Part shown: piece by piece, positions 27,701-40,801 of the stretch | Layout of the letters: each line of letters begins with the position of its first letter | How positions within the stretch are numbered: the stretch's first letter is position 1 | From: Apostichopus californicus | Lineage: Eukaryota; Echinodermata; Holothuroidea; Aspidochirotida; Stichopodidae | Assembly (NCBI GenBank): GCA_020650975.1 | Contig: JAIPMN010002353.1 | Span: forward strand, 1 to 63,690 | DNA length: 63,690 bases | Direction of reading: 5' to 3' | Notes under the pieces: generated by a model | The model's input: the letters and a program-made list of their open reading frames with translations, nothing else | What the model was told of the DNA's origin: nothing | The model's database searches: none | Made by a program: the position numbers and the translations under genes

Positions 27701-30700
27701 GGTCTTTGCTGACAATGGTAGGTTTCTTTCTATTGTCCTTCCTGATACTGATGCTATTAATAAACTTTCTACATGTTGTATTGTTTTATAGTCAAGTAAA
27801 ACAATACTTGCCCTATTACTATAGGGCGAGATTGTCTATTTCCTGAGAGAGGTGTCTGGAGGGCAAGCAGCCCGAATAATATATCCGGCATCACATCGCA
27901 AACTGCTATGCAAAATGAACAAAATTGCTATTTACAAGTGCAATGAATGTGTCACAGTTTTTACATACACAGTGACATGAGCATTTGTAAGAGACAAGTT
28001 CAAAGCTTTTCAAAACTGGTGTCACACAAAAGTTGAACAATAAATTATTCCCAGGCAAATGTAGGAGGGGGGAGGTGGGTTGGGATGCAAGAGCGAGATA
28101 AACTGTCTTTTGAGGTAACTAAAGTTGCCTGCTTCGATCAGGATCGTCTTCCTGTATCAATGCCAATTAACTAATTGTTACCTAGGGTTGTTGCCAGGGT
28201 TGAGGGGCAGGGGGGGGGAGGGATTGGCCTCCTCAAAACGTTTCTGACATTCGTTTTCTTTCAAATGGCCTACATTTAATAACACAAGCTTAAAAAGTCG
28301 AAACTCGTAAGTCTCGTAAGAAATGTGAACCCTCTTTACCCCTAAACCCTCTTACCTCAACAAAAATTTCTCACCACTCCCCTTAGACCCCTCTCCAGGT
28401 AGGACGTTAGCCAACATTTGTGACCCTGCTCCCCAAATTGGTGGTCATAGAGGTTCTATATATTTAAATAATGCACCTTAAAGGTTTTTCGTTTCATTAC
28501 TTTATTACTACTGTACTGTAAAAATACTTGATTTGTTTGTGTACCACAAAGCTGCTACATATCCTTGCATTTGTCTGAGTAATTTAATGATGTTTGCATA
28601 AACAGATAAATTATTCTCTTTGCCATGGCACTGATTGTCAAGTTGATTTGTTTACTGTAGTCTGGTCCTCCCACATTTATAGGAAGGGTTCCTTGTACTG
28701 CCCTAATCACACACGTGCATTGCACGTCACACATGCACCGAGGATGAAACATATATGTACCTGTGCATGCACTCAATGTACACACTTCCACTCAGGAAAA
28801 GGAACCATGTGGTATCATTGTTGACCTCTGACCTTCACAACATGTATGCATTAGTCCCTGTAACTTCTTTGAACCTCTTGTTGATGAATCTTGTAAATTT
28901 AGAAGTCAGTAAACAGTAAAGTTTGAAAATCAGGAATGAAAAATCCTAATATCCAGTGACAACTAGGTTCTGCATTTGTAGCTTCAAAGAAAAATGAGCT
29001 CTTCAACTCCAAACATAATTTGAACTTCCTGGATGTTTTACCGGGTGTTGCAAAGCTGCATTTTGGTTGGAAATTTGTTATAGCAAACCCAAAGAGTCTT
29101 TCTTAAAATAACATTGCATTTGATCAAATCCAGACATGGATCATACAATTTCTCATCTCTCACAAATCTGGATCGCTTTTGATTAAAATTACTTGCAAAT
29201 TTAGGCAAGACTTTTGTCGACAAAAAAAGGGGAGATTTTTAAGGAAGAAGGTATTCGCCTGCAAACTCTAGCGCTACCAAAAGAAAATTTCAATACCAGG
29301 CATCTTTGTGACTTTTATTTTGTAAGTTATTTCGATATTTCAATTTGGTGAAATATCGTCTTGTTTTTACCGTTTTACAGAGAAAGGAGCGAGAGGTTGG
29401 ATGGACATCGTCTCTGATACTGCCTCTGAGATGAAAGGCCTGGCCACGGTCGTGTTTGTTCCCTGCGATGATGCCAAGAAGATGTGTAAAAAATTAAAGG
29501 TGTCGCCTCCACCAGTTATGATAAAACATTACAAGTATGTCGTTCCATTTCATATTTTGGCTTTCGTACCAAATCCCTGCATGGTTTGTAATGTACTGCA
29601 GAGACCTGTGAGATATTGTTATTCATTGCCGGCTTGTGCAAGGATGGTACTGAAATTACTGTCCACCTCACACCCATTGAGGCACTGAACTACTGAAATT
29701 TTGGTGGGTTAAATGCGCATTGCTTTGGGGAAGGGGGTTCAAAGGTTAAAGGTCATTGAAAGCACCATATTAAACAATGTTCATCAAAGGTTCAATAGCA
29801 GTCAAACATGGCCAATTTATTTGCAAAAAGTGTGTGACAAGTTTTTAACTCATTACCCAAGTTTTGTATTCGGATTAATTAACACAAAATGTCAAAGGTC
29901 ACTTGGTCCATGGAAGTCAAAGGTCATACTTTGCCAGATTTGTGAAGATCATATCATATATATGTGTATCTTCAATGGTATTCCTACTGGACTTCAAACT
30001 TGTTGGATGTATGCCTAGAGGCATATGCTGCTGAGCCTAGGTGAGTGATGATGTCAATGTACAGAGGTCAAAGGTCATTGAAGCCAAGAAACTGTGACTA
30101 TTATAAGCTTGTAGAATGGACTATGTATATGTGCTATATTTCATGTCGTAGACAATATTTAGAAATCTGTTAAGTTTTGACACAAGCTGTCTGTTAAATT
30201 GAACTGCACGTAGCTTACTTATCGGTAGACTTTTTAACCATTGAAATCACATCCAGGCAGGGATTAATATTTTGTGGAAGAGGTCGTCATTCTCACCCCT
30301 GGGTTTTCCTCTCTGCCAGACTGTTTGCTTAAAGTGAGCACTGTTAATCCCAACCCCAACACCTGCATTTCACTAAATCATGTGTGTTAAATTACTTAAG
30401 AGATGTAGTCTACAATACACAATCAACCATCCCTGCCCGGAGACATGGCTATCATTTCTCCATCTCGAGGCCTCGAGGATATTTTTACAACGGTTTATCA
30501 CTATTCAGATGACAATAAAATTACTGTGTCGTGTGTGCTCACTAGGCTTTCATATCTTGTCAAATATCATCTTTGCTCCTATTGCAAAGAATCCAATTTT
30601 CTTTTGTATCACTTGTGAATGTTCAAGGATTCAACTGTTTGTAACCTTGGCAGATGAGTATGTTGTAGTTGGTACATGTATACCCTAAGGTTATTTTTAT

Positions 30701-33700
30701 TTGAATTTTTCTGTAATACAGTATCTGCAAAATATTGCAAAACAGAGTCATGGCTCAGCTCTGAACAGTGAAACAACCAATATCCTTTAGGTGACACTTT
30801 GTTCTCCTAACCATTAAATGGCTATTGTAATTTTAATAGGAGTGTTCTGTAGTTGCTCAGAACCTACCAAAATATTACTTAAAAGGGGAACTCCCTTGAC
30901 CATTGAAGAGAAATCCTTTCACTAAGCATAGCAAGTTTAGTTAGTCAGTGTCCAGGAGAGACCGAAATGAATAGTAATGATGCAACATTTTTGTAGTTTA
31001 AGTGCAAACAGTTTGAAGTGTACACTCAAATTTTAAGCTATTGTTTTGGTTTTATTTTTTATTGCAGGGATGGAGAATTTAACAAAGATTATGACAGGTT
31101 AAAAACAGTAAAGGTAAGCGTAAGAACTCTCGGCTCTGAAATGTCAATCAGCTATAATTGTTTGGCAACACCTTTTGTGAATATTTTAGCACCCAAATAC
31201 TTCATGGCATCAGAGGAAACCATAACAGATATATCAGATGCAATGATAATGTCAGGTGACTGACGTGTAATCTGCAAAATCCAAAGATCAAAAATAAGCC
31301 TAGGCTTGCATCATTCGCATCTAGCACATATATTATGTGTAGCCCTAGCCTAACATACTGTACATACGCTGTAGTTCCATTCAATTTGTCATATTTCTTA
31401 TTGTTACTGAGTGGGGGAAGTATTAGCCAATTACACCAGCACTGTTTTATAAATTTTTGTACAGAATATTCGCTAAAATTAATTTGGGTCAAAGTCATGG
31501 CCATGGAAACGCCACGTCAATTTATAACCAGCAGCTTTAAATTTAGAATTATTTGATGAATTTGCTGCCATTTTCATTTTCGTACCCTGCCAAAGAACAG
31601 AACGATGAAAGCTTGTACTTTTTATTTTCGTGAAAATTTGCAGTTCTTTATGGTAGGGGAAGATCATGCCTTTTGAGACAGTGGAGTCTGATCGCATGCC
31701 TAAAATGATTTTGATTTTACCAAAACGAGTGAAGTAAATAAACCGAAATAAATCAATATGTCATTTCATTAGTCAACACACCCCATGCTTGAATGAGTAT
31801 TACATGTGTTATTAACATACCCTTGATGGGCCTGTAGGAAGAGTCACAGGAAATGATGGAACATCATACAATATATTATGTACCCTACACCAGGAGTGCA
31901 ATCAGCACTCCTAACGATCTTGAGGAGTGCCATCGTCAGCACACCCATAGCACCATTTAATCTCTTAGTGAGTGCAAATGTTTAGCAAACCTGGAAGCTG
32001 TTTTAGAAAGTTATGAAACTTGAGAATATTTAATAAATTAGTATGATTGGCAAAAATGGAGGGTAGATAAGACTTTTTTGGGAAAGAAAAAAGTTAAAGG
32101 TTTACATCTCACATTTTGGAAGTGCATCTTACTTATTTTGAATAAAAATGCCTACAGGTACCTTTGTATAATCAACATCTTGTACCGGCGGTACTCTTTG
32201 TTAAATTATTCATAATTACGCTATATTTCCACGGTTAGTTTGCATTTTCAATGAATGTTCTTGGAATTTTGGAATCTTGTCTAACATCTCATGCTCGTAA
32301 TTTAACCCCCTCTTCTTTATTAAACTGAACTTCCTTCTTGACTACAGTATTAACAGACGTATTGTGTTTCTCCTATCCCCACAGTCAATGGCTAAATTCC
32401 TTAAAGATCCAACCGGGGACATTCCATGGGAGGAAGACCCTGGTGCACAAGACGTACAGCATCTTGAAACTCCAAAGGTAAATGATTTACATTTGATTTG
32501 CATAACAATGATGACAATTGTTTCAATCGCAACACTATAAGTTGTGGGATGTAGTCCGTTTTGAGAATGAACGACGATACGAAGTTTCAAAGGTTTCTTG
32601 CCAATAATGGACTTGTTTTATTGTGTTTTAGAAGATTGTTTTAAGGGGGGGGGGGGATTGTTCCATAAAAAGGCAATAATTAGTAATACATTTCTCCAAC
32701 CTTTTAGCTCTTAGATATTTGTCTGAGAAAGTGAGTGGTGGAAAGGATACATTTAAAAAACAAAAAAACATATTTTTATTTAAATGCAGCAAAAGTATGC
32801 AAATGGAGTTTCTCTAGTTGTCAATTGAATTCAAAGTTTTATTTTCTGAAATGAAATTGTTGATATGAACTTATTGAAGTGCATGCACAACACCAACAAC
32901 TTTGGGTTACTCATTCTGAACACAGCTGTCTGTGAGCAGTTCAGACGGCGTGCATGGCTTTGCGGTATACATTCCTACCTTGTTTCTGCCTGTTGTTTAA
33001 TGTTTAACTCCAGAAGAAAATGGTTTCTAAACTTTGTACTAATTCATTGCGATAGTTTCAGTAAGGAAACAGTTACCTGAAATGTTCTCAGGGACAGGAA
33101 ATTGATTGTAACAGATTTAGTGTACTCTTAAAAAGTTCATATAAACAGTACCTAATGTGTAAACAGAATTAAAAGTTTCAATGGCTGTCACATGGGATAA
33201 TTAAACAATTATTAAAGTTGTTCCTCTTTCATGTTAGAGAGAAAGTTCCTGATTTCTTCTGACCCGTTCTTTGATAGGTTTTTGTGTTAGTTTCTGTTAT
33301 TTGGTTACTTTACTGCTGAACATAAACTCTTTGTTGTAAAAAAAAAAAAATCCACAGAAAATAATTCATATTAACATATTTTTTTTCTCCAGTCTTTCAA
33401 TAAACTTATTAGCAGTGAGAAGAAACCCATCTTGATTATGTTTTATGCACCATGTGAGTATCTAGGCTTGACTATCTTTATGATTTGTATTAATTATATT
33501 TATTATTTGTTAATATTACACTCAGCTCACCCCATCCCTGCCAACTCTTCCACCGTTTCATACCCTAGTACCCACCTAAAGCTGGTTTTGATTGACCTCA
33601 GACCTCAGCTTGCCCAAAAAGTTGTTGAACTTTGTAAAAAGTTGTTTTCTTAGTTGTGTTCTGGACCATTCTGATTATTGACAAACATCAAGGGTGGGTT

Positions 33701-36700
33701 GAAGTCAAAAAATTACATGAGTAATGGACGGAAAACATTGATACAAAATGTTAGTAGTTTTAGCATGAGTGACTTTCCTTTGAATATAAATAGAGGGGGA
33801 TGGATGGGGGGAGGGGTTGGGAATGTTGTTCACTTGTGACCCTCAAAAAAGAATTCACTTCAATTAAAAATATTTATGGTATTTTTATACTAAGTGATAA
33901 ACTGCTTTGAAGAAACCTTTCATGTAATGGCTAATGAAAATATATTATGAGCGATTATCTGTTTTGGGGAATTAGAGCCCTCTCAAATCAGTTGGAGTAC
34001 TACCTTTGGTGGAATCTGCATTTTTTTTTTGTGTCACCCTGACCCCATAGCTGTATTTTAGTGGTGAAAATGTGCCGTATGGGTACGTACTCACAGAGGG
34101 CGCTATTGCTAAATCAATGTTAATATAAACTAGACTTGCAGTATTTGGGACGGCATCAAAGGCAATGTAGAGAGCTTTAGCATCAATAATGTTCTTTATC
34201 TCTTCACTTAATTTGTATACCTCTTTCTTGTTTTCAGGGTGTGGTCATTGTAAAAGAATGAAGCCAGAGTTTGCTCAAGCAGCTACAGAACTAAAGTCTG
34301 ATGCTGTAAGTAACTGTTAGTAACTTGAAGTAACTGTTAGTAACTTGAAGTAACTGTAACTTGAAGTAACTGTAAGTAACTTGAGGTAGTCAAAAGAGTA
34401 CTTATTTAGCACTTGTCAATATTATTTGTAGTATGTTGTATCGAAGTAGGTTTTCTCAAGTAATGTGTGGGATGCCATTTCCATTTCATTGCCAACAATC
34501 TTGGCTCCAGACCTTGCCATGTCGATCCGTACATGCCATAAAAATTTACAGTGTGCAAACTAAATCAACTAAAATCTGTCGTGGAAATTGTAGGTAAGTT
34601 TAGCAGTGAACTGTATAAGTAAAGCCAAACTCACAAAGCATGATTTGCTTGCTTTCAAACAACCAATTTGTCTTGAACATTGTGTGAAACTGGAGTGAGT
34701 TAAAATGTAATTATGCTTTTATTTCTTTACCGATATATATAAATATCTTACAGAAATCATAGGAAATGTCTTCCTTGTGATATTCATCCACTTAATACGT
34801 TATGAATATGTATTGAGCATAAAATAACCTTTTGTATATGCAACAGTCCATGATTTCAGAAAAGGATTTAAACCTTTAGGCCATTCTGTGTTTTGTTTTG
34901 TCAAAGGGCAATTTGATGTGGTAGTCTAGTAATATTGATGTTTTTTTTGGTACACTACAATCTTACGATATGCATATATGCATTTGATTTAAATGAATAT
35001 GCATATATCAATGAATTTTTTATAGGTTTTGGTAGGCATGGATGTTGACAACCCTCAGTCTCAGCAGCTTAGGTCGGTTTACAACATCACTGGTTTCCCA
35101 ACAATCCTTTATTTTGAGTGAGTATTTTATGTTTCCTAACTTACTTTTATTTTCTCTTTTCCTCCTTCTCTTAAACCCATCTTTCCTGCATACGTCTTAT
35201 TCATCGTTGTTCATGCGTCATATGTATCAGAAGGACTTTGAAAGGAACGTAGGGTTTCTCGTTACCAAATAAATGATGTAAAAATGTTGCTATATTTGTA
35301 AACTTTTGATTTCATCTCACAATCAGAAAGTTACCATGAAACTTTCGTAGAAATACTTCACTTTTGTCAAGTCTCATGTGTAAGTTTACCAACCAATTTA
35401 TAATTTTTTTTTCTTCTTTCTTTCTCTGTCTAGAAATGGAAGAAAGAAATACAATTTTGGAGGTGAAAGGACTAAAGATGGCATTATTGAATGGATACAT
35501 GAGTATGTTTAATTTAGATATTACACTTGAATTATAAATTTAACAAAGAAATCAGAAATGAACAAACAGGCAGTGAAGAGGTTGTAAACAACTAATCGTG
35601 TGTAAGTTTTGTTATTGTAGTTTTTGTGGTAGGAATTATGTGAGCACACTCATTTGAGGGTTTGAAAGCTTAAATGAAGGGGTAGGAGTTTTGGGGAAGA
35701 AAGTAGGAGGGGGGGGGGGTGGAGTTCTAGGGGTGGACAAGGTATTCATGTTTTTGTTTCTTTTAGATATGATGCTTTTTGTTTATCTTGAATTATTGAT
35801 CCTGAAAATGCCACAGCAACAAAAAACCATTTTAGAGGGCAGCAGATAAATGCCTGGCATGAAGATGGGCATCAAACTTGTTAAGACACATAAGGCATCT
35901 TTAAGCAAGATGGAACCTTGGAAGGGTATCATATCATAGTTTCTTGTTTACAATTTTGAACCAAGATTTGGAAGTTAGTGTATACATAATGCATAACAGC
36001 AAACCAGTTTATCAACAAATTAGTTGTCCTCATTCAGTTAATTGATCTGAGAATATATTTCATGAAACTGACAACACTCCTTAAGACAGTGAGAAAATGG
36101 TGTTGTTTAGCCACTTTTTTTATGTTTTATTCTCGTCCTAGTCCCCAACCCCCTAAGGAAGCTGAAAAGGAAGCAGAGTGGAGTGACGAAGAATCAGAGG
36201 TGGTCCACCTCTCGGACGATTCATTTGACCCTTACCTTCTGGAACATAGCTCTGTGTTAGTTATGTTCTATGCACCGTGTAAGTCCATCCTGTTGTTTCA
36301 CCCATACCTTGTGGAACATAACTCTGTGTCCATCCTGTAGTTATATTTTACTTGTACCTTCTAGAACATGAATTTGTGGTAGTCATTTTGTATGCACAAT
36401 GAAAGACAATCCTGGTTTTTGCCCCCAATTTTATTTTATTTTTGCTTCTTAAAAGATGGAGAATTTTAGTTACGCTTCACAGGGTGTGGTCGATATTGTG
36501 CCTCTTGTTCATCTTCATTACACAGTGTGTTTAGTGTTTATTTGTTTTTACACAGTATGTTTATAATTGTTTAATTTTGTTTACTGCAGGGTGTGGTCAC
36601 TGTAAAAAGATGAAGCCGGAATACGCAGACGCAGCTGAACAACTCAAAGAGGAAGGAGTGAGTGTAAAATGTCTTATGGGGGAATATTTCATATTTGAAA

Positions 36701-39700
36701 ACAAATGATGCCTTGACAGTAACAATCTCTTTAATGGTTATATGCTTGTCTATTTTTGTTTCATTTAAAAAAAAAAAAAAACATGTATTCACCTTGTTAG
36801 TTTATTGATTGGTAAACTGGCACACCATTCTGGCACATTCTGGCACACCAGCGCCATAGAACAGATTTCTTATCTGAATGGGGCGCTCTATAAATGCGTT
36901 TATTATTATTATTATTATTATTATTCTAATAAAGGAATACTTTGAAATACAAATGAGAAATGGATGATTTATGATGTTGAGTTATTCCTTGATATTTGAC
37001 CTGTACTGTTTCTTCAAATCCATCATGTTCTTGTTTATGGTCTCAGCTTCCGGGTGTCTTGGCAGCCGTTGATGCTACCAAAGCCCCAGGCGTGGCCGGC
37101 AGGTTTGACGTTAAAGGCTACCCAACAGTCAAGTATTTCAAGTAAGCAATCGATCGTGTTTATTTTGCAATTATAGTTGTCAAGTACAATGTGTTCGTAT
37201 GTCTAGTTTTATGCAATACTCAAATGATAGAAACCTACTACCATCCTCCCCCCCTCCCGCCCACCTCCATCCCCTTTCTACCCATACCCTCCCCTGTCTC
37301 AATAATATTAAACTCAAATTCAGTATTCGAGACAAAAGTCAAAACACAGTTTTTCCCTTTGTGGTTTACAAGCGTTGTTTTGTAGTAGTCCGATGAAGTA
37401 CAACATGCCAGTGTCCTTTTCTGCCTCAGAGCATGTTGTAACATGGTAAAAGTAAACATTATACCATTGTTGTTTCCCCTACCAAGGCAAAGCCAACGAT
37501 TACTGGCTTTTTGCAAAGAACTGTTTAAGTATTTTCTGATTTGTTGTGAGGATATTGTCACACGAAGAAAGTCAACATGTTGTTATCGTTGTTTTATCGT
37601 ACAGAGACGGCGAGCTCGCTTGGGATGTAAACGAGAGGACCGCGGATAAAATTATGGAACACATGAGAGAGTGAGTGTTTTGAAATAGTATTATGTTATT
37701 TTGATCCTTTTTATCCTGCTGAATGTTTGACATACTTTGTATGTTGCCTGGTTATCTAAAGTAGCTGTGAGCTTGTTTATATATTAGGTATATTTTTTCT
37801 CAAAAGATTGAACAGCATCATCAGCTCACTTCTTGCCAAGGGCTCTGATTTTTCTCTCAAATAATCAAGTGCCTCGTTGCCATAGGAATGATGCTAATAA
37901 CAACTTTGTTTGGGCCCAAAAGACACAATAATTAAATGATGACACTATGATGTTTTGTCTAGATTTTTATTATGTAAATTAAGATAATTTTAGACCGTGT
38001 AAAAGTGTTGAAAGGGTTTGGCCACGAAAAAAGAAATAAACTTAAACCTTGAGATGCAATAAACTGATTTCGTTGACTTTAAGCACTTTGGGCTTACAGT
38101 AAGGGAGTAACTTTGTAGCATATTGTGTGTTCAAGTTGTTACATTACTGGGATCATTACATGACAAACATGCTTTTAATTCATTCCCAGAAGATTATGTC
38201 GATATTAGAAACAATTTCAAACATTTGTAATGTTCAAAGTTTCATGTTGAGTAAGGTTTACTAAATGTTTACCATTTGTTATGTGTTTTGTTTTGTCAGC
38301 CCCCAAGAGCCTCCCCCACCCCCTCCACCAGAGGCAGACTGGAGTGATGAAGAAACAGAGGTGAACATTCTGAGCAGTGACAAATTTAAGCCTTTCACAA
38401 AGAAGAAGAAACACAGCTTGATCATGTTTTATGCACCTTGTAAGTATAACTTGTTATTTTTCTTTTAAACAGTTTACTGTGAGAATGTTGGTAGTAATTA
38501 GGCCAACATTAAGTTGCGATATTTTTCTCAAAAAGTGTTGAAATGATGTATCACAATATTTATTTCATAAGGTAATAATACAAACCTTTAGGACCATTTT
38601 GATGGAAATTTATGTCTGGTTTAAACTGTTGTGTAAAAATGTATCAAAACTCTCAATTTTTAAGTAGGATAATTTCCATGTCATTCAGTTCTCTCTGTTA
38701 AGATGATGGTATAAATTTCGTGGAATAGGTGACCACTTTGTACAAATTTTTTCTCTACTTTTCTTCTTGAGCTCCTGTTCCCCTCATACTTTTGTTCCAA
38801 CTTTCTTTCCATCTTGTTGCCTACCTCGTTACATGAAAAAAAAAAGGTGAAACGTTAAAACATTCAGCCTCAGAAGAAGATCCTGCTAGGATCGAAACGT
38901 CAGGCCCTCTTACTTTTACACATTCTCTTACACAGGCTCTTTCGTGGATGAGCAGTTTGCTAACAGTTTTGTTTTATTTTGACATTCAAATATTGTTAAA
39001 AATGTTTAATTACAGCAGTTACTCTTACTTTTATCGTGACAGTATTACAACTTCTGCAGAAATTTGTTTGAATTTGTGGCTGTTTTAGTACTTTTCTAAT
39101 ATGGTGTCCTTTTTCTTTCCTCTGAAGGGTGTGGTCATTGCAAGAAAGCCAAGCCAGAATTTTCAGCGGCAGCTGAGGAGTTGAAAGACGAACTCAAGGT
39201 AAGCCAAACAACTTATACCTGATCAAAATTAACGAAGTATTCTTTACCCTGGGGGGGGGAGAGAATAAATGAAGGATGTGAAACAAACGTACAACCTTTT
39301 TTCAATTCTTGGTAAGTACATCAATGGTAACTAACGTGACGGTACAGTATACACACAGCATAAGCTAGTGTGACAGTAAGGTATACCAACAGCGTTATAA
39401 ATGTGACAGCTCAAATGTCAACGCATGTATGTCCTCACATGTATATAGTCGTTGAGAATTTTTTTTGGTTCATATTTAAGTATTTTTTCTGAACTTTCAC
39501 AGGCAGCTTTTGTGGCAATGGACTGTACCATCGATACAAACAGACCCATCTGTGAGAGCTATGAGGTGACGGGATTCCCCACCCTCAAGTATCTCAACTA
39601 CGGGAAAAACCCGGAACCTTACTCTGGAGGACGGGAATCGGCCGACTTCATCCAGTTCATGCAACAGAAGATAGATCCCAGCTCGGTGGTCCCCACCCCT

Positions 39701-40770
39701 CCCCCACCCCCAGAGGAAGACTTTTGGTTGACTTTAGACGGAGGAGAGAATGTCCAACAACCCGGAAGTGACTTTGACGCATTCGTCGCTGACAAAGAGG
39801 CTGTACTGGTTATGTTCTATGCACCCTGTTAGTATCATTCAATTAGTTTTTTTTTCAAATTAAAAAACTCTTGTGATTTCTAATGACTGTTAGGTCTGAC
39901 ATAGCTCTCACTAAAAGAGCATGTACAGGAAATTGTGTAAAGTTAAGAATATTGCAATAACTTTAGGTCCACTAAGCATTATTTTGAGGTGCAAGAGAAG
40001 GAAAAGAAAACATAACATTTCCCTTTTCTATAAATGTAATGACTAATGTTAAACTTAAATCCACCTGCATCAATTCCTTCGGAAGAAATCCATATGCCGT
40101 AAAGTTTGTCCCCAGATTCTGATTTTTTAAATTTTTCTTTATTAGTTGAAATTTTGACTAATTCAAATAATGCCAATGCTTCTCAAGAATTTCTTTCAAA
40201 CCATCTGGTAATCGTTTTCTAGTCTGTAGGTGAATCGGCAAGTTCTATAACAGTATCTGTGACTTTTTATTTCTGTTTGTTGCAGGGTGTGGACACTGCA
40301 AGATGATGAAGCCAGCATTCTCAGAAGCTGCGACCAAAGCCAAGGAGTTGGGGGTAGGCAGAGAATTTTATAGCTCGGAGGTGGTGTAGGGGCAGTGTGG
40401 CATCGTTATGTGACCCTGTATAGTGATTTATAGAGAAAATGGAATAGAGAGTAGTTGTTTCAAGATGCATTCATCTTTAAATTTTTTTGAATACTTTTGC
40501 TCTGAGTACAAACTAATGTTTACAGGCATACTTTACAGTACATATTACAGATATTTGTTTTAAAATTTGGAATGAAAAATGAACAAATTTTGATATATTT
40601 ATGGACCATTATCAGATACTTTTCATGTTGTTGCCAAGTGGGTTAATGGGTAATTAAATCTGGCATCTTTCTAGCATATTTGATATCTTTTTTTTGGCTC
40701 TTTTCTTGTTTTTATAGCATATTTTAGCATTTTAGAACCAATAATGATGTCACTGAATGCAGTGGAATGG

Positions 40771-40801
<31 letters not shown>

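Noticed and set aside
33432..33653. Exon 6 of the PDI continuing past MFYAP into the downstream frame
   Set aside because: The frame after GTGAGT shows no thioredoxin motif. Splicing at 33453 restores WCGHC, as in the other domains.
36062..36141. Upstream ATG extension of PDI exon 10
   Set aside because: The in-frame intron sequence (MKLTTLLKTVRKW...) has no similarity, and the acceptor at 36140-36141 gives the correct phase with exon 9.
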